DNA of 64,000 bases from an uncultured Buttiauxella sp. (GCA_946480445.1 CAMLJN010000010.1:62001-126000); one strand, 5' to 3'. Shown: positions 28,342-39,684, counted from the first letter of the stretch. Program-made: numbers and translations. The notes: generated by a model from the letters alone, not told the origin.

Positions 28342-28884
28342 TCAGAACGGGATATCGTCGTCAAAATCCATCGGAGGTTCGTTGTTCGCTGGCGCAGGCG
28401 CGCTCTGCTGTTGCGGACGAGACTGCGCGCCGCCGCTGAACTGGTTGCCACCCTGCGGCTGCTGAGGCTGACCCCAACCGCCCTGCTGCTGACCACCGCC
28501 GTTACCGCCCGCTGGTGCACCGGCACCACCGCCTGCACGACCACCCAGCATTTGCATCGTGCCGCCTACGTTGACCACCACTTCAGTGGTGTATTTCTCA
28601 ACGCCAGCCTGGTCGGTCCATTTGCGCGTTTGCAGTGCACCTTCGATATAAACCTGAGAGCCTTTGCGCAGATATTCACCGGCCACTTCAGCCAGTTTGC
28701 CGAACAGCACTACGCGGTGCCACTCTGTTTTCTCTTTGGTTTCGCCGGTTTGCTTATCACGCCAGGACTCTGACGTGGCCAGGGTAATGTTGGCGACTGC
28801 GCCACCATTTGGCATATAGCGTACTTCCGGGTCCTGACCCAGATTCCCGACGAGAATCACCTTGTTTACGCCTCTGCTGGCCAT
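28342..28884 (-). CDS. ssb: Single-stranded DNA-binding protein
   Basis: SSB, 180 residues (E. coli 178): the OB fold (about 1-112) with [14 protein letters not shown], a disordered Gly/Gln/Pro linker (about 113-170), and the invariant acidic tip MDFDDDIPF that docks RecQ, exonuclease I, PriA and other partners. Acts as a tetramer on ssDNA in replication and repair. Divergent from uvrA, with a LexA box between. Confidence 0.97.
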   Translation of the reverse strand: MASRGVNKVILVGNLGQDPEVRYMPNGGAVANITLATSESWRDKQTGETKEKTEWHRVVLFGKLAEVAGEYLRKGSQVYIEGALQTRKWTDQAGVEKYTTEVVVNVGGTMQMLGGRAGGGAGAPAGGNGGGQQQGGWGQPQQPQGGNQFSGGAQSRPQQQSAPAPANNEPPMDFDDDIPF

Positions 28885-29008
28885 GATCGTGTCTCCTGAA
28901 ACGTTTTATGAATAGTGTAAACCCTCGATTCTACCATGCCACCCCCAATGTTTATAGCTGCGGGATGGATTCCAGAATCTCTGAGCATTATACATTATTG
29001 CGTTAAAG

Positions 29009-29028
29009 CACTGGATATCCATTCAGGT
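29009..29028. promoter_or_regulatory. LexA (SOS) box of uvrA/ssb
   Basis: CACTGGATATCCATTCAGGT has CTG and CAG ten bases apart. It closely resembles the E. coli uvrA box TACTGTATATTCATTCAGGT. Lies 84 bases upstream of uvrA. Confidence 0.85.
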
Positions 29029-29111
29029 TTTATTGTGTCATAATTAGCCGTTTGCGATCGCCGGTGGCAGCTCTGCGACCGGGCATAACGCGTTTAATCC
29101 GGGAAAGGTGA

Positions 29112-31937
29112 ATGGATAAGATCGAAGTTCGGGGCGCCCGCACCCACAATCTCAAAAATATCAACCTCGTCATCCCTCGCGACAAGCTGATTGTTGTGAC
29201 CGGGCTTTCGGGTTCTGGCAAATCCTCACTGGCTTTCGACACCTTATACGCCGAGGGGCAACGGCGTTACGTCGAGTCTCTCTCCGCCTATGCGCGTCAG
29301 TTCCTGTCGTTGATGGAAAAGCCGGATGTCGACCATATCGAAGGGCTGTCGCCTGCGATTTCTATCGAACAGAAATCCACGTCGCACAACCCGCGTTCCA
29401 CCGTCGGCACCATTACGGAAATCCACGACTACCTGCGTCTGCTTTATGCACGCGTGGGCGAACCGCGCTGTCCGGACCACGATGTGCCACTCGCAGCACA
29501 AACAGTCAGCCAGATGGTGGATAACGTACTGGCCCAGCCGGAAGGACGCCGCCTGATGCTACTGGCGCCCATTATTAAAGACCGTAAGGGCGAGCACGCT
29601 AAGACGCTGGAAAACCTGGCAAGCCAGGGCTATATCCGCGCCCGTATCGACGGCGAAGTGTGCGATCTCTCCGATCCCCCTAAGCTTGAGCTACAGAAGA
29701 AACACACCATCGAAGTGGTCGTTGACCGTTTTAAAGTGCGTGAGGACATCGGCCAGCGCCTTGCGGAATCTTTTGAAACCGCACTGGAACTGTCGGGCGG
29801 CTCGGCCGTTGTTGCCGATATGGATGATGAAAAAGCCGAAGAACTCTTGTTCTCCGCCAACTTCGCCTGTCCAATTTGCGGTTACAGCATGCGTGAATTA
29901 GAGCCGCGCCTGTTCTCGTTTAACAACCCGGCTGGCGCATGTCCTACCTGTGATGGCCTGGGCGTGCAGCAATATTTCGATCCGGATCGCGTGGTGCAAA
30001 ACGGCGAGCTGTCGCTGGCCGGTGGGGCCATTCGCGGCTGGGATCGCCGTAATTTCTATTACTTCACCATGCTGCGCTCGCTGGCCGAGCACTATAAATT
30101 CGACGTCGATACGCCGTGGAACGAACTCAGCGCCAGCGTGAAAAACGTAGTGCTGCACGGCTCCGGTAAAGAAACCATCGAGTTCAAATACATGAACGAC
30201 CGCGGCGATACCTCCGTACGTCGCCATCCGTTCGAAGGCGTGTTGCACAACATGGAGCGGCGCTACAAAGAGACGGAGTCTTCCGCCGTACGCGAGGAGC
30301 TGGCGAAATTCATCAGCAACCGACCGTGCGCCAGCTGTGAAGGCACTCGTCTGCGCCGCGAAGCTCGCCATGTATTCGTAGAAAATACCGCGCTGCCGAC
30401 CATTTCTGAGATGAGCATCGGCCACGCGATGGATTTCTTCCAGAACATGAAGCTCAGCGGTCAGCGCGCGAAGATCGCGGAAAAAGTGCTCAAAGAGATC
30501 GGCGATCGCCTGAAATTCCTGGTGAACGTGGGGCTGAACTACCTTTCGCTTTCCCGCTCAGCGGAAACATTGTCCGGCGGCGAAGCCCAGCGTATCCGTC
30601 TGGCAAGCCAGATCGGCGCGGGCCTTGTCGGCGTGATGTACGTGCTGGATGAACCTTCCATCGGCCTGCACCAGCGCGACAACGAACGCCTGCTTGAAAC
30701 ACTGATCCACCTGCGTAACCTCGGGAACACCGTGATCGTGGTGGAGCATGACGAAGACGCTATTCGTGCCGCCGACCATATTATCGACATCGGTCCGGGC
30801 GCGGGGGTGCACGGCGGCCAGGTCGTTGCCGAAGGGACCATGCAGGACATCATGAACGTGCCTGAATCACTCACCGGACAGTTCCTGAGCGGCAAGCGCG
30901 AAATTGAAGTGCCAAAAAATCGCGTACCGGCCGATCCCGAAAAAGTACTGAAACTGGTCGGGGCGAAGGGCAACAACCTGAAAGACGTGACCTTAACGCT
31001 GCCGGTTGGCCTGTTTACCTGTATCACCGGTGTGTCAGGGTCGGGTAAATCGACGCTGATTAACGATACGCTGTTCCCGCTCGCACAGCGCCAGCTCAAC
31101 GGTGCAACCCTCGCGGAGCCTGCAGCCTATCGGGATATTCATGGCCTTGAGCATTTCGACAAGGTGATAGATATCGACCAAAGCCCGATTGGCCGTACCC
31201 CGCGTTCGAACCCGGCAACCTACACGGGTGTATTCACGCCGGTGCGCGAACTCTTTGCTGGCGTGCCGGAGTCCCGTGCGCGTGGTTATACACCGGGCCG
31301 CTTCAGCTTTAACGTACGCGGTGGGCGCTGCGAGGCCTGCCAGGGCGACGGCGTGATTAAAGTTGAAATGCACTTCCTGCCGGATATCTACGTGCCGTGC
31401 GACCAGTGCAAAGGCAAACGCTATAACCGCGAAACGCTGGAAATTAAGTACAAAGGCAAGAGCATCCATGAGGTGCTGGATATGACCATCGAGGATGCAC
31501 GCGAATTCTTCGATGCTGTACCGGCCCTGGCACGTAAGCTGCAAACGTTAATCGACGTGGGCCTGTCTTATATTCGCCTCGGCCAGGCCGCAACCACGCT
31601 GTCCGGCGGGGAAGCACAGCGCGTTAAGCTTGCGCGTGAACTGTCCAAGCGTGGCACGGGTCAGACGCTCTATATTCTTGATGAGCCGACGACCGGTCTG
31701 CACTTTGCCGATATTCAGCAACTGCTCGAAGTGCTGCACCAGCTCCGAGACCAGGGCAACACCATCGTGGTGATTGAACACAATCTCGACGTGATTAAAA
31801 CGGCGGACTGGATTGTCGATCTCGGCCCGGAAGGCGGCAGCGGCGGCGGCGAAATCCTCGTCTCCGGCACGCCAGAAACGGTCGCTACCTGCGAGGCGTC
31901 GCATACCGCTCGCTTCCTCAAGCCTTTACTGAAGTAG
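29112..31937 (+). CDS. uvrA: UvrA, excinuclease ABC subunit A
   Basis: The damage-recognition ATPase of nucleotide excision repair, 941 residues (E. coli 940), working as a dimer with UvrB. Two ABC modules: Walker A GLSGSGKS near residue 31 and GVSGSGKS near 640; signatures LSGGEAQR occur twice. Zinc modules are visible as CPICGY...CPTC (about 253-280) and CEACQG...CDQC (about 740-766). SOS-induced through the upstream LexA box. Its stop abuts the stop of yjbR. Confidence 0.97.
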   Translation: MDKIEVRGARTHNLKNINLVIPRDKLIVVTGLSGSGKSSLAFDTLYAEGQRRYVESLSAYARQFLSLMEKPDVDHIEGLSPAISIEQKSTSHNPRSTVGTITEIHDYLRLLYARVGEPRCPDHDVPLAAQTVSQMVDNVLAQPEGRRLMLLAPIIKDRKGEHAKTLENLASQGYIRARIDGEVCDLSDPPKLELQKKHTIEVVVDRFKVREDIGQRLAESFETALELSGGSAVVADMDDEKAEELLFSANFACPICGYSMRELEPRLFSFNNPAGACPTCDGLGVQQYFDPDRVVQNGELSLAGGAIRGWDRRNFYYFTMLRSLAEHYKFDVDTPWNELSASVKNVVLHGSGKETIEFKYMNDRGDTSVRRHPFEGVLHNMERRYKETESSAVREELAKFISNRPCASCEGTRLRREARHVFVENTALPTISEMSIGHAMDFFQNMKLSGQRAKIAEKVLKEIGDRLKFLVNVGLNYLSLSRSAETLSGGEAQRIRLASQIGAGLVGVMYVLDEPSIGLHQRDNERLLETLIHLRNLGNTVIVVEHDEDAIRAADHIIDIGPGAGVHGGQVVAEGTMQDIMNVPESLTGQFLSGKREIEVPKNRVPADPEKVLKLVGAKGNNLKDVTLTLPVGLFTCITGVSGSGKSTLINDTLFPLAQRQLNGATLAEPAAYRDIHGLEHFDKVIDIDQSPIGRTPRSNPATYTGVFTPVRELFAGVPESRARGYTPGRFSFNVRGGRCEACQGDGVIKVEMHFLPDIYVPCDQCKGKRYNRETLEIKYKGKSIHEVLDMTIEDAREFFDAVPALARKLQTLIDVGLSYIRLGQAATTLSGGEAQRVKLARELSKRGTGQTLYILDEPTTGLHFADIQQLLEVLHQLRDQGNTIVVIEHNLDVIKTADWIVDLGPEGGSGGGEILVSGTPETVATCEASHTARFLKPLLK

Positions 31938-32291
31938 TCAGTTGGCAAGCTGCTGCCTGGTTTGCTCGGGCAGCAGCGATAACGCCTGCTGATACGACGC
32001 ATCCACCAGATAGTAAATCTGCGAATCCGGTAGCGACCCATCCAGATAAACCGTGCTCCAGTGCGCTTTATTAAGGTGCGCGCTGGGGAACACATCTTTG
32101 TGGCTCTCACGCAGCAGTTCGGTCAGCTCCGGACTGGCTTTAAGTGACACCGCCGGGCGTTCCTCTACGTTGTGTACCATCGCATAAAGCACATCCGCAA
32201 CCTTTATTTGCGTGGCCTTCCAGTCACTGTGAACACTTTGCTCCGCGCCTGGCTTATTCATGCAATACTGCAACAGCTCCGAGTTCGTCAT
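31938..32291 (-). CDS. yjbR: YjbR, MmcQ/YjbR family protein
   Basis: A 117-residue cytosolic protein of the MmcQ/YjbR (DUF419) fold, one residue shorter than E. coli YjbR, with the conserved KAHWSTVYLDGSLPD segment. Described as a DNA-binding-like (CyaY-like) fold; cellular role unknown. It converges on uvrA with no bases between the stops. E. coli yjbQ, next to yjbR there, is missing here. Confidence 0.9.
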   Translation of the reverse strand: MTNSELLQYCMNKPGAEQSVHSDWKATQIKVADVLYAMVHNVEERPAVSLKASPELTELLRESHKDVFPSAHLNKAHWSTVYLDGSLPDSQIYYLVDASYQQALSLLPEQTRQQLAN

Positions 32292-32372
32292 TTTCTTCCC
32301 CCTGCCTTATCGTCGTTATCTAAGTGTGCGAGCTACTCGGCAAAAGGTAAAACCCGGCGGGGTAATTTAGAT

Positions 32373-32411
32373 GAAAAAAACGGCGACAAGCCCGCGCTCG
32401 TCGCCGTTATT
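32373..32411 (-). terminator. Terminator after aphA
   Basis: CGGCGAC and GTCGCCG form the stem; on the reverse strand it is followed by TTTTTTT. Placed 20 bases beyond the aphA stop. Confidence 0.88.
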
Positions 32412-32426
32412 GTTGCTTAAAGATAA

Positions 32427-33140
32427 TTAATACTCTGAGTTAATAATCACTTCTTCGCCAAAGGAGCCCGCTTTCGGCAACGGCTGATAGCTGGAGTTTG
32501 ATGCGCGTAAAATACGAATTCCACGGGCGCCGACTTCCTGGGCGGCGGTAATATCATTATCCGAATCGCCGTAGAAGATTTTGATTTGCTTGTCTTTCAG
32601 CCACTGGGTTTTGGTGTTTTGCCCTTCTTTATCACCGGCGAAAATCACCGGATTGACAGCCGCCTGCGGGATCAGGAAGTCTTTTTGCAGGGTCTGAGTC
32701 ACGGTTTCAGTTTTCGTCTGGCTGCGCCCGGTCACGAAATAGACGCTGTCGCCGCGTTTAAGGTGCATCGCAATCAGTGCCTTGCCGACTTCTTTGGGCA
32801 TACTGAACTCATCCCAACCGTTATTCATCTTTTCCCAGAACTCCGGATTTTTCAGGTAATCCTGTTTGCCCGGGGAGTATTCTTTTTGCCCGCGATAAAA
32901 ACCAGGGCTTGAGAAAAGCACCGTATCGTCGATGTCAAAACCCACGGCAATCGGCGCGCGACCAAGCAGGCTGTTTTCGATTTGTGCCACTGAAACCCAG
33001 TGGATCGGCACCTGCTGCGCAAGCTGAGCAACGGTGACGCCCGGATTGAGAGGAGCAGGTGCCGATTCTTTCGCAACGACGGACTGGTTTAACCCCAGCA
33101 ACAGACAAACGGCGCTTAGCGCCAGTGTAATTTTACGCAT
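32427..33140 (-). CDS. aphA: AphA class B acid phosphatase
   Basis: A secreted, magnesium-dependent phosphatase of the DDDD superfamily, 237 residues as in E. coli. A signal peptide covers the first ~23 residues. The catalytic motif is FDIDDTVLF (nucleophile Asp69, acid Asp71), followed by FVTGRS and GDSDNDI. It dephosphorylates nucleotides and other organic phosphates in the periplasm and can transfer phosphate. Confidence 0.96.
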   Translation of the reverse strand: MRKITLALSAVCLLLGLNQSVVAKESAPAPLNPGVTVAQLAQQVPIHWVSVAQIENSLLGRAPIAVGFDIDDTVLFSSPGFYRGQKEYSPGKQDYLKNPEFWEKMNNGWDEFSMPKEVGKALIAMHLKRGDSVYFVTGRSQTKTETVTQTLQKDFLIPQAAVNPVIFAGDKEGQNTKTQWLKDKQIKIFYGDSDNDITAAQEVGARGIRILRASNSSYQPLPKAGSFGEEVIINSEY

Positions 33141-33415
33141 CGTTTTCCCTTTTATTTTCGTTAGCTTTTATCGTTATAAACCAGAACAAATGGTCAAAAT
33201 CCACCCAACCATACCCGACAAGATGCTGAGAGTTAAAGAGATTTTTCAGGATTTATCGTAGAAAAAGGCGACGATCACAAAATGGGAGATACCTCTGTGA
33301 CCTGAGCACATCGCCGCGCTTTTTGACCTGCAACTTACATGTATAACCTTATCCGCTATCAGGTCGGGAAATGTTACTACTATGGAAACATATTTTGACT
33401 TGCGACCCGCTAAAA

Positions 33416-34498
33416 ATGCCCATAATTCATTCATCAAGCAATTTACTAAGTCATACCTGTGCTGCCGTATCGGGAACACAGAGCGACATTAAAGAGGCGC
33501 TCTCTCCAAAAGGTCTTCTCGAATACATAATAAATATTATTACCCAGGGCAAAATAACGCGGGCTAATAAAGAATTGTATAACCTGGTAGTAAGCACAGT
33601 GGCCAGTTCTTTGGCAGGGATAAATCAAAAGGAAATGAAGGAAGGCAGGCGCATATTTTTGGGAGATATTCATGGATGCAAAATATCCTTCCAGCACGCG
33701 GGAGAGCACACCGATAAAATTATTGTAGAAGTAGAAAAAGCAGGCCATAAGGAAAACAAACAAATTGATGCAAAACGTTTTTTTGACGTATGCCGGGCAC
33801 TAACCCTGAAAAAAAAGCTAAACATCCCGCCCGACCATAACATTTTAAATGACCATGGAAAGATAGACCTGCGCGAAGCGAATCTGGTCGGGGCTGACTT
33901 AAGGGGGCTAGACATGGAGAGAGTTGATCTGAGGAAAGCTAACCTATTGGGCGCAAACTTAGCCGGGGCAGACCTGAGTGAAGCTAATCTGGCCGAAGCA
34001 AACTTGAGCAGTGCTAACCTGATTGGCACTGACCTGAACAGAGCTGAACTGAGCCAGGCTAATCTATCCAAAGCAACGATCTACTTTGCAAGACTCAGCA
34101 AAGCAAACCTTTCCATGGCCGATCTGCGAAATACCAATCTTACCGGGGCTTGTTTATTCGACGCAAACTTGAGGGGGGCTGACCTGTCAGAGGCCGATCT
34201 AACAAGTGCAAACCTGAATTGTGCTTACCTGATCAATGCCAAACTTGAAGGGACTGACCTGTCTTATGCCAACCTGCGCGGGGTCGATCTGTCCTGCGCT
34301 AACCTAACCGGAGCTGACCTGACCAATGCGAATCTGATCAGGTCTTACCTGTTTAGCACCACTCTCACCGATGCCAACCTGACCAACGCTGATATGAGCG
34401 AAGCCAACCTGATGTGCACTAATCTCACCAATGCCATCCTGACTAACACTATACTGACCGACGCCATCCTGATCAAAACGATTCCAGCTAATCTGTAA
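33416..34498 (+). CDS. PipB/PipB2-like pentapeptide-repeat effector candidate
   Basis: A 360-residue protein. Residues ~1-140 resemble the N-terminal domain of the Salmonella SPI-2 effectors PipB and PipB2: MPI start, ALSPKGLLEYIINIIT, GRRIFLGDIHGCKIS, KRFFDVCRALTLKKK line up with PipB segments as I recall them. From about residue 148 to the end are some 40 tandem A(N/D)LxX pentapeptides (for example ANLAGADLSEANLAEANLSS), forming a right-handed quadrilateral beta helix. PipB2's C-terminal LFNEF kinesin motif is absent; the chain ends TIPANL. The gene is AT-rich against its neighbours and has a weak ribosome-binding site. No secretion genes lie in the window. An in-frame ATG 15 codons upstream (33371) is possible. 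Confidence 0.72.
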   Translation: MPIIHSSSNLLSHTCAAVSGTQSDIKEALSPKGLLEYIINIITQGKITRANKELYNLVVSTVASSLAGINQKEMKEGRRIFLGDIHGCKISFQHAGEHTDKIIVEVEKAGHKENKQIDAKRFFDVCRALTLKKKLNIPPDHNILNDHGKIDLREANLVGADLRGLDMERVDLRKANLLGANLAGADLSEANLAEANLSSANLIGTDLNRAELSQANLSKATIYFARLSKANLSMADLRNTNLTGACLFDANLRGADLSEADLTSANLNCAYLINAKLEGTDLSYANLRGVDLSCANLTGADLTNANLIRSYLFSTTLTDANLTNADMSEANLMCTNLTNAILTNTILTDAILIKTIPANL

Positions 34499-34536
34499 TC
34501 ATAATTTGCGTGACGCTTCTATCCGGATAAGCTTAG

Positions 34537-34552
34537 GCCAGCATGCTGGCCA
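34537..34552. repeat. 16-bp palindrome after the pentapeptide gene
   Basis: GGCCAGCATGCTGGCC, perfect, flanked on both sides by TCCGGAT/ATCCGGA. It may be a transcript-end hairpin for the pentapeptide gene or tyrB, or a boundary mark of the inserted gene. Confidence 0.4.
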
Positions 34553-34611
34553 TCCGGACAAAAGTAGACAAAATAACAAACAGCCTGCGCCCACAATTAG
34601 TTGGTAAGCAC

Positions 34612-35805
34612 TTACATAACGGCTGCAAAGGCCTGCGCCACGCGGCGAACGTTATGGCTGTTTAGCCCTGCGACGCACATACGGCCGCTGGCTATCAGGT
34701 ACACGCCAAATTCATCACGCAGACGGTCCACCTGTTCAGGACTAAGACCCGTATAGCTGAACATACCGCGCTGCCTGAGCAGATAGTCAAAATTACGGCC
34801 CGGCACCGCGGTCTTCAGCACAGCAACCAGTGCCTGACGCATATCCAGAATACGGCGACGCATCGTTTCCACTTCGGCAAGCCAGTTTGCTTTGAGCTGC
34901 TCGTCGTTAAGCACGGCAGCAACAACCTGTGCGCCAAAATTCGGGGGGCTTGAATAGTTGCGGCGCACCGTTGCTTTAAGCTGGCCCAGCACGCGCCCTG
35001 CGGTTTCGGCGTCTTCACAAACAATGGACAATCCGCCAACACGCTCACCGTACAAGGAGAAAATTTTGGAGAACGAGTTGCTGACCAGAGCAGGTAAGCC
35101 CGCGCTGGCGATGGCACGAATGGCGTAGGCGTCTTCTTCCATCCCGGTCCCAAAGCCCTGATAGGCAATGTCGAGGAACGGGATCAGGTTGCGCGCTTTG
35201 AGGACCTCAATAACGGCATCCCACTGAGCGTCAGTCAGATCGGAACCTGTTGGGTTATGGCAGCATGGGTGCAGCAACACCACGCTTTGCGCAGGGAGAG
35301 AGCTTAATGTCTCGAGCAGAGCTTCAAAACGCACACCTTTGGTTTGTTCGTCAAACCAGGGGTAGGTATTCACGGTAAATCCAGCGCCGGCGAAAATGGC
35401 AACGTGATTTTCCCAGGTTGGATCGCTCACCCATACCTGCGACTCAGGAAAATAGCTTTTCAGGAAATCCGCTCCCACCTTCAGCGCACCGGATCCACCG
35501 AGCGTCTGAATAGAAGCAATACGGCCCGCCAGTAAGGCTGGATGGTCAGCGCCAAAAAGCAGCGGCGCGATGGCGCTTCGGTAGATGTTTAAGCCTTCCA
35601 TCGGCAAATAGAGCGACGCACCGTGTGGCTGCGCGTTCAGACGAGCTTCCGCGTCGGCAACGGCCTGTAGCTGTGGGATCGCCCCATCTTCGTTGTAATA
35701 GAGGCCAATGCTGAGGTTAACCTTGTCGGCTCGCGGATCCACTTTGAAACGCTCCATCAAGGAGAGGATGGGGTCGCCAGCATAGGCGTCAACTTTTTGA
35801 AACAC
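34612..35805 (-). CDS. tyrB: Aromatic amino acid aminotransferase TyrB
   Basis: A PLP aminotransferase making Tyr, Phe and (partly) Leu from their keto acids. Using the GTG start ([14 protein letters not shown] in place of MFQK) gives 397 residues, the E. coli length, with AGGAG ten bases upstream; 13 upstream in-frame codons are not conserved. The PLP lysine is in [17 protein letters not shown]; the substrate arginine in the C-terminal domain is in [10 protein letters not shown]. coli tyrB is repressed by TyrR; I see no clean TyrR box here. Confidence 0.95.
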   Translation of the reverse strand: MFQKVDAYAGDPILSLMERFKVDPRADKVNLSIGLYYNEDGAIPQLQAVADAEARLNAQPHGASLYLPMEGLNIYRSAIAPLLFGADHPALLAGRIASIQTLGGSGALKVGADFLKSYFPESQVWVSDPTWENHVAIFAGAGFTVNTYPWFDEQTKGVRFEALLETLSSLPAQSVVLLHPCCHNPTGSDLTDAQWDAVIEVLKARNLIPFLDIAYQGFGTGMEEDAYAIRAIASAGLPALVSNSFSKIFSLYGERVGGLSIVCEDAETAGRVLGQLKATVRRNYSSPPNFGAQVVAAVLNDEQLKANWLAEVETMRRRILDMRQALVAVLKTAVPGRNFDYLLRQRGMFSYTGLSPEQVDRLRDEFGVYLIASGRMCVAGLNSHNVRRVAQAFAAVM

Positions 35806-35980
35806 GGTGGGGTTCTCCTGGTTTACGGTGTTGCGTCCAGCCAATGTAAACCGGAACCCGGGAAGAGATCGAGGGGTTTGTCGCGGGAATTTACAGGGTG
35901 GAGAGCCTGAGCTTTCTCCACCTGATATTGCCGGGCGGCGCGGCGCTTACCCGGCCGCCAACAGAACTAATGCAGCAGCG

Positions 35981-37060
35981 TTAATCGAGATATTCCATCG
36001 CAACCCTTGATGTCAGGCGTGTGATAAGTTCGTAAGCACTCACATTCGTTATTTCAGCGATACGTTCGACCGGCAGGCCGTCCCCCCACATAACGACGCT
36101 GTCACCTACTTTTTCCTGCGCCTGTGGGCCGAGATCGACGCAGATCATGTCCATCGCCACTCGCCCGACAATGGGTACTTCACGGCCATTGATGAGCACC
36201 GGTGTGCCCGATGGAGCACTGCGGGGGTAGCCATCGCCATACCCCATAGCGACCACACCAAGGCGGGTATCGCGGTCAGCGATCCAGGTGCCACCATAGC
36301 CTACCGGCTCCCCGGCTTTATGGTTACGCACGGCAATCAGGCTCGAGGTTAAAGACATTACCGGCTGCATACCAAAATCCACGCCCCACGGTTTCTGCTC
36401 CAGCGGAGAAACGCCGTACAGAATAATGCCCGGCCGCACCCAGTCAAAATGAGACTGCGGCCAGAGCAGGATGCCGCCGGATGCGGCGATAGATTTCTGC
36501 CCGGGCTTGTCTGCAATGAAGGTGCTGAAAATATCGAGCTGGCGCGGCGTGGCGTCGGACTCTGGCTCGTCGGCACGCGCAAAGTGGCTGACGATATTCA
36601 CCGGCTGGCTGACATTTTTACAGCGTGTCAGACGCTCATAAAAAGCCTCGGCTTCGTGTGGCAGCACACCCAGGCGGTGCATACCGGTGTCCAGCTTCAT
36701 CCACACGGTAATCGGACGGCTCAGTTCAGCCTGTTCGAGCGCTGCAAGCTGTTCGGCATTGTGGACGGCGGTCTGGAGGTCCAGCTCGGCAATCGTTGGC
36801 AGATCGCAGGCGTTGAAGAAGCCTTCCAGCAGCAGGATTGGCTGAGTAATGCCCCCTGCACGCAGGCGCACGGCTTCTTCCAGGCGAGCGACGCCAAACG
36901 CGTCGGCATCAGGGAGGGTGTGGGCGGTCTCGAGCAGACCATGCCCGTAGGCGTTTGCTTTCACAACTGCCACCATACGGCTGGCCGGGGCCAGTTCGCG
37001 AAGGCGTTGCAGATTATGTCGCAGAGCGCGGCGGTTAATTTTTACGGTTGCCGCTTGCAT
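35981..37060 (-). CDS. alr: Alanine racemase
   Basis: Makes D-alanine for peptidoglycan. 359 residues from the ATG at [10 protein letters not shown], the E. coli Alr length, with AAGGAAG upstream. PLP is bound at Lys34 ([12 protein letters not shown]), and the opposite-face catalytic Tyr is in [10 protein letters not shown]. It follows dnaB in the same direction, as in E. coli, with about a 110-base gap. Confidence 0.96.
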   Translation of the reverse strand: MQAATVKINRRALRHNLQRLRELAPASRMVAVVKANAYGHGLLETAHTLPDADAFGVARLEEAVRLRAGGITQPILLLEGFFNACDLPTIAELDLQTAVHNAEQLAALEQAELSRPITVWMKLDTGMHRLGVLPHEAEAFYERLTRCKNVSQPVNIVSHFARADEPESDATPRQLDIFSTFIADKPGQKSIAASGGILLWPQSHFDWVRPGIILYGVSPLEQKPWGVDFGMQPVMSLTSSLIAVRNHKAGEPVGYGGTWIADRDTRLGVVAMGYGDGYPRSAPSGTPVLINGREVPIVGRVAMDMICVDLGPQAQEKVGDSVVMWGDGLPVERIAEITNVSAYELITRLTSRVAMEYLD

Positions 37061-37172
37061 GTTTCTTCCTTGCTCAATGTTTAGCAGAGCGGTGGACGGC
37101 GCTGCCACCTGTCCACCCTACAAAAATGCAGGACGGGCAGGCAACGGGCCACCCGCCGGGATTGGGAAATGA

Positions 37173-38579
37173 TTAGTCTTCGTCGTACTGCGGACCCGCG
37201 TAGTTATCAAAGCGCGACCACTGGCCGTTAAAGGTCAGACGTACCGTCCCGATCGGGCCGTTACGCTGCTTACCAATAATGATTTGCGCGATACCTTTCT
37301 CGTCGCTGTTATCGTTATAAACTTCGTCGCGGTAGATAAACATGATCAGGTCGGCATCCTGCTCGATGGAGCCAGATTCACGCAAATCCGAGTTGACCGG
37401 ACGTTTATCCGCTCGCTGTTCCAGGGAACGGTTCAGCTGCGAGAGTGCAACGACCGGCACCTGTAGCTCTTTCGCCAGAGCTTTAAGCGAGCGCGAAATC
37501 TCTGCGATTTCGAGCGTACGGTTATCGGAAAGCGAAGGCACACGCATCAGCTGGAGGTAGTCGATCATGATAAGACTCAGTCCCCCCGCTTCGCGATAGA
37601 TACGCCGGGCACGGGAGCGAACTTCCGTTGGCGTCAGGCCGGAGGAGTCGTCGATGTACATATTGCGTTTTTCGAGCAGGATACCCATGGTGCTCGAAAT
37701 ACGCGCCCAGTCTTCGTCATCCAGCTGGCCGGTACGAATTTTGGTCTGGTCCACGCGGGAAAGCGAGGCCAGCATACGCATCATGATCTGTTCGCCGGGC
37801 ATCTCGAGGCTAAAGATAAGAACCGGTTTTTCCTGCAGCATCGCGGCGTTTTCGCAGAGGTTCATCGCAAAAGTGGTTTTACCCATCGACGGACGTGCCG
37901 CCACGATGATCAGATCTGATTTCTGCAGGCCTGCGGTTTTCTTGTTCAGGTCCTGATAGCCGGTATCCACTCCCGTTACGCCATCGTGCGGCGTCTGATA
38001 GAGCGACTCAATGCGTGAGACGGTGGCCTCGAGGATTTGGTCGATGCTTTTCGGCCCTTCATCTTTATTGGCACGGTTTTCCGCAATCTGGAACACGCGG
38101 GACTCAGCCAGATCGAGCAAATCCTCGCTGGTCCGCCCCTGCGGGTCATAACCGGCATCGGCAATCTCATTTGCTACGGCGATCATTTCGCGCACGACGG
38201 CACGTTCGCGCACGATATCAGCATAAGCACTGATGTTCGCCGCGCTTGGGGTATTTTTTGACAGCTCCGCCAGATAAGCAAAGCCGCCCACACTTTCCAG
38301 ATTTCCCTGTAGCTCCAGGGATTCAGACAGTGTGATCAGGTCGATGGGCTTGCTCATCTCCAGCAGACGCTGCATTTCAGTGAAGATCATGCGGTGGGGG
38401 CGGCTGAAGAAATCGTTGGCCACGACGCGCTCGGAAACGTTGTCCCAGCGTTCGTTATCCAGCATTAACCCGCCCAATACCGACTGCTCCGCTTCCAGAG
38501 AATGTGGCGGCATTTTCAGCCCTTCCATCTGACGATCACGGGTTTCGTTCGGTTTGTTGAAGGGTTTATTTCCTGCCAT
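37173..38579 (-). CDS. dnaB: Replicative DNA helicase DnaB
   Basis: The hexameric 5'-3' fork helicase, 468 residues (E. coli 471). An N-terminal helical collar (about 20-125) binds DnaG, and the RecA-like domain carries Walker A ARPSMGKTTFAMN, Walker B MIDYLQLM and the arginine-finger region. No intein or insertion. The ATG at MAGNKPFNK is conserved; 30 upstream in-frame codons run into the divergent qor promoter region and are not coding. Confidence 0.97.
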   Translation of the reverse strand: MAGNKPFNKPNETRDRQMEGLKMPPHSLEAEQSVLGGLMLDNERWDNVSERVVANDFFSRPHRMIFTEMQRLLEMSKPIDLITLSESLELQGNLESVGGFAYLAELSKNTPSAANISAYADIVRERAVVREMIAVANEIADAGYDPQGRTSEDLLDLAESRVFQIAENRANKDEGPKSIDQILEATVSRIESLYQTPHDGVTGVDTGYQDLNKKTAGLQKSDLIIVAARPSMGKTTFAMNLCENAAMLQEKPVLIFSLEMPGEQIMMRMLASLSRVDQTKIRTGQLDDEDWARISSTMGILLEKRNMYIDDSSGLTPTEVRSRARRIYREAGGLSLIMIDYLQLMRVPSLSDNRTLEIAEISRSLKALAKELQVPVVALSQLNRSLEQRADKRPVNSDLRESGSIEQDADLIMFIYRDEVYNDNSDEKGIAQIIIGKQRNGPIGTVRLTFNGQWSRFDNYAGPQYDED

Positions 38580-38662
38580 AGTGAGGGAGTTACCAAATTC
38601 ATGTTCTTCAGAGACCGGGAAGTATAACCTGGTCTTGCCACTCTTCGACACAAGGAGTTTCC

Positions 38663-39646
38663 ATGGCAACGCGTATAGAGTTTAGCCAGCACGGTGGTCC
38701 GGATGTGCTCAAAGCCGTTGAATTTACCCCGCAAGATCCCGCAGCCGACGAGGTCCAGGTTGAAAATAAAGCGATAGGTATCAACTACATTGATACTTAT
38801 ATCCGCAGCGGCCTGTATCCCCCTCCGAGGCTGCCTGCCGGGCTTGGCACAGAGGCGGCGGGCGTGGTGAGCAAAGTGGGGAGCAATGTCACCCATTTAA
38901 AAGCGGGCGATCGCGTGGTCTACGCACAGTCCGGACCTGGCGCTTACAGCAGCGTGCATAATGTGCCGGCGGACAAAGTGGCTAAACTCCCGGATGCCAT
39001 CTCCTTCGAACAGGCCGCCGCCTCTTTTCTGAAAGGGCTAACGGTTTACTATTTGCTGCGTAAAACCTACGAAGTGAAGCCCGACGATGTCTTTTTATTC
39101 CATGCCGCAGCCGGGGGCGTAGGGCTTATTGCCTGCCAGTGGGCGAAGGCGCTGGGCGCAAAACTCATCGGTACCGTGGGTTCAGCGCAAAAAGCCGAGC
39201 GGGCAAGCCAGGCCGGTGCCTGGCAGACCATTAATTACCGTGAAGAAAATATCGCCGAGCGTGTAAAAGAGATCACCGGCGGAAAAAAAGTGAAGGTCGT
39301 TTATGACTCGGTGGGCAAAGACACCTGGGAGGCCTCGCTGGATTGCCTGCAGCGCCAGGGCCTGATGGTGAGTTTTGGTAACGCTTCCGGACCGGTCACC
39401 GGGGTGAACCTCGGCATTCTCAATCAGAAAGGCTCACTGTATGTTACCCGTCCGTCACTGAATGGTTACGTCACCACGCGTGCAGAGCTGGAGGAGGCCA
39501 GCGGCGAGCTGTTCTCACTGATTGCCAGCGGCGTTATCAAAGTGGAGGTAGCCGAAGATCAGAAATTTGCGCTGACCGACGCTGCGCACGCGCATGAGGT
39601 GCTGGAAAGCAGGGCAACCCTGGGGTCCAGCCTGTTGATTCCCTGA
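38663..39646 (+). CDS. qor: Quinone oxidoreductase 1
   Basis: An NADPH-dependent zeta-crystallin-like MDR reductase of 327 residues, as in E. coli. The nucleotide-binding glycine motif is HAAAGGVGLIACQWAKALGA. No zinc site. Reduces quinones by one-electron transfer. Divergent from dnaB, with AAGGAG seven bases before the ATG. In E. coli pspG lies downstream; here it is missing. Confidence 0.95.
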   Translation: MATRIEFSQHGGPDVLKAVEFTPQDPAADEVQVENKAIGINYIDTYIRSGLYPPPRLPAGLGTEAAGVVSKVGSNVTHLKAGDRVVYAQSGPGAYSSVHNVPADKVAKLPDAISFEQAAASFLKGLTVYYLLRKTYEVKPDDVFLFHAAAGGVGLIACQWAKALGAKLIGTVGSAQKAERASQAGAWQTINYREENIAERVKEITGGKKVKVVYDSVGKDTWEASLDCLQRQGLMVSFGNASGPVTGVNLGILNQKGSLYVTRPSLNGYVTTRAELEEASGELFSLIASGVIKVEVAEDQKFALTDAAHAHEVLESRATLGSSLLIP

Positions 39647-39651
39647 AAGAA

Positions 39652-39684
39652 TTAGGGCTCCCCAAAGGAAGCCCATTCTTTTTT
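39652..39684 (+). terminator. Terminator after qor
   Basis: GGGCTCC pairs with GGAAGCCC (one bulge) around CCAAA, and TTTTTT follows. Six bases past the qor stop. Confidence 0.8.

Noticed and set aside
33446-34071. Reverse-strand frames within the pentapeptide gene
   Set aside because: Repetitive Ser/Leu/Ala composition arises from the complement of the repeat codons.
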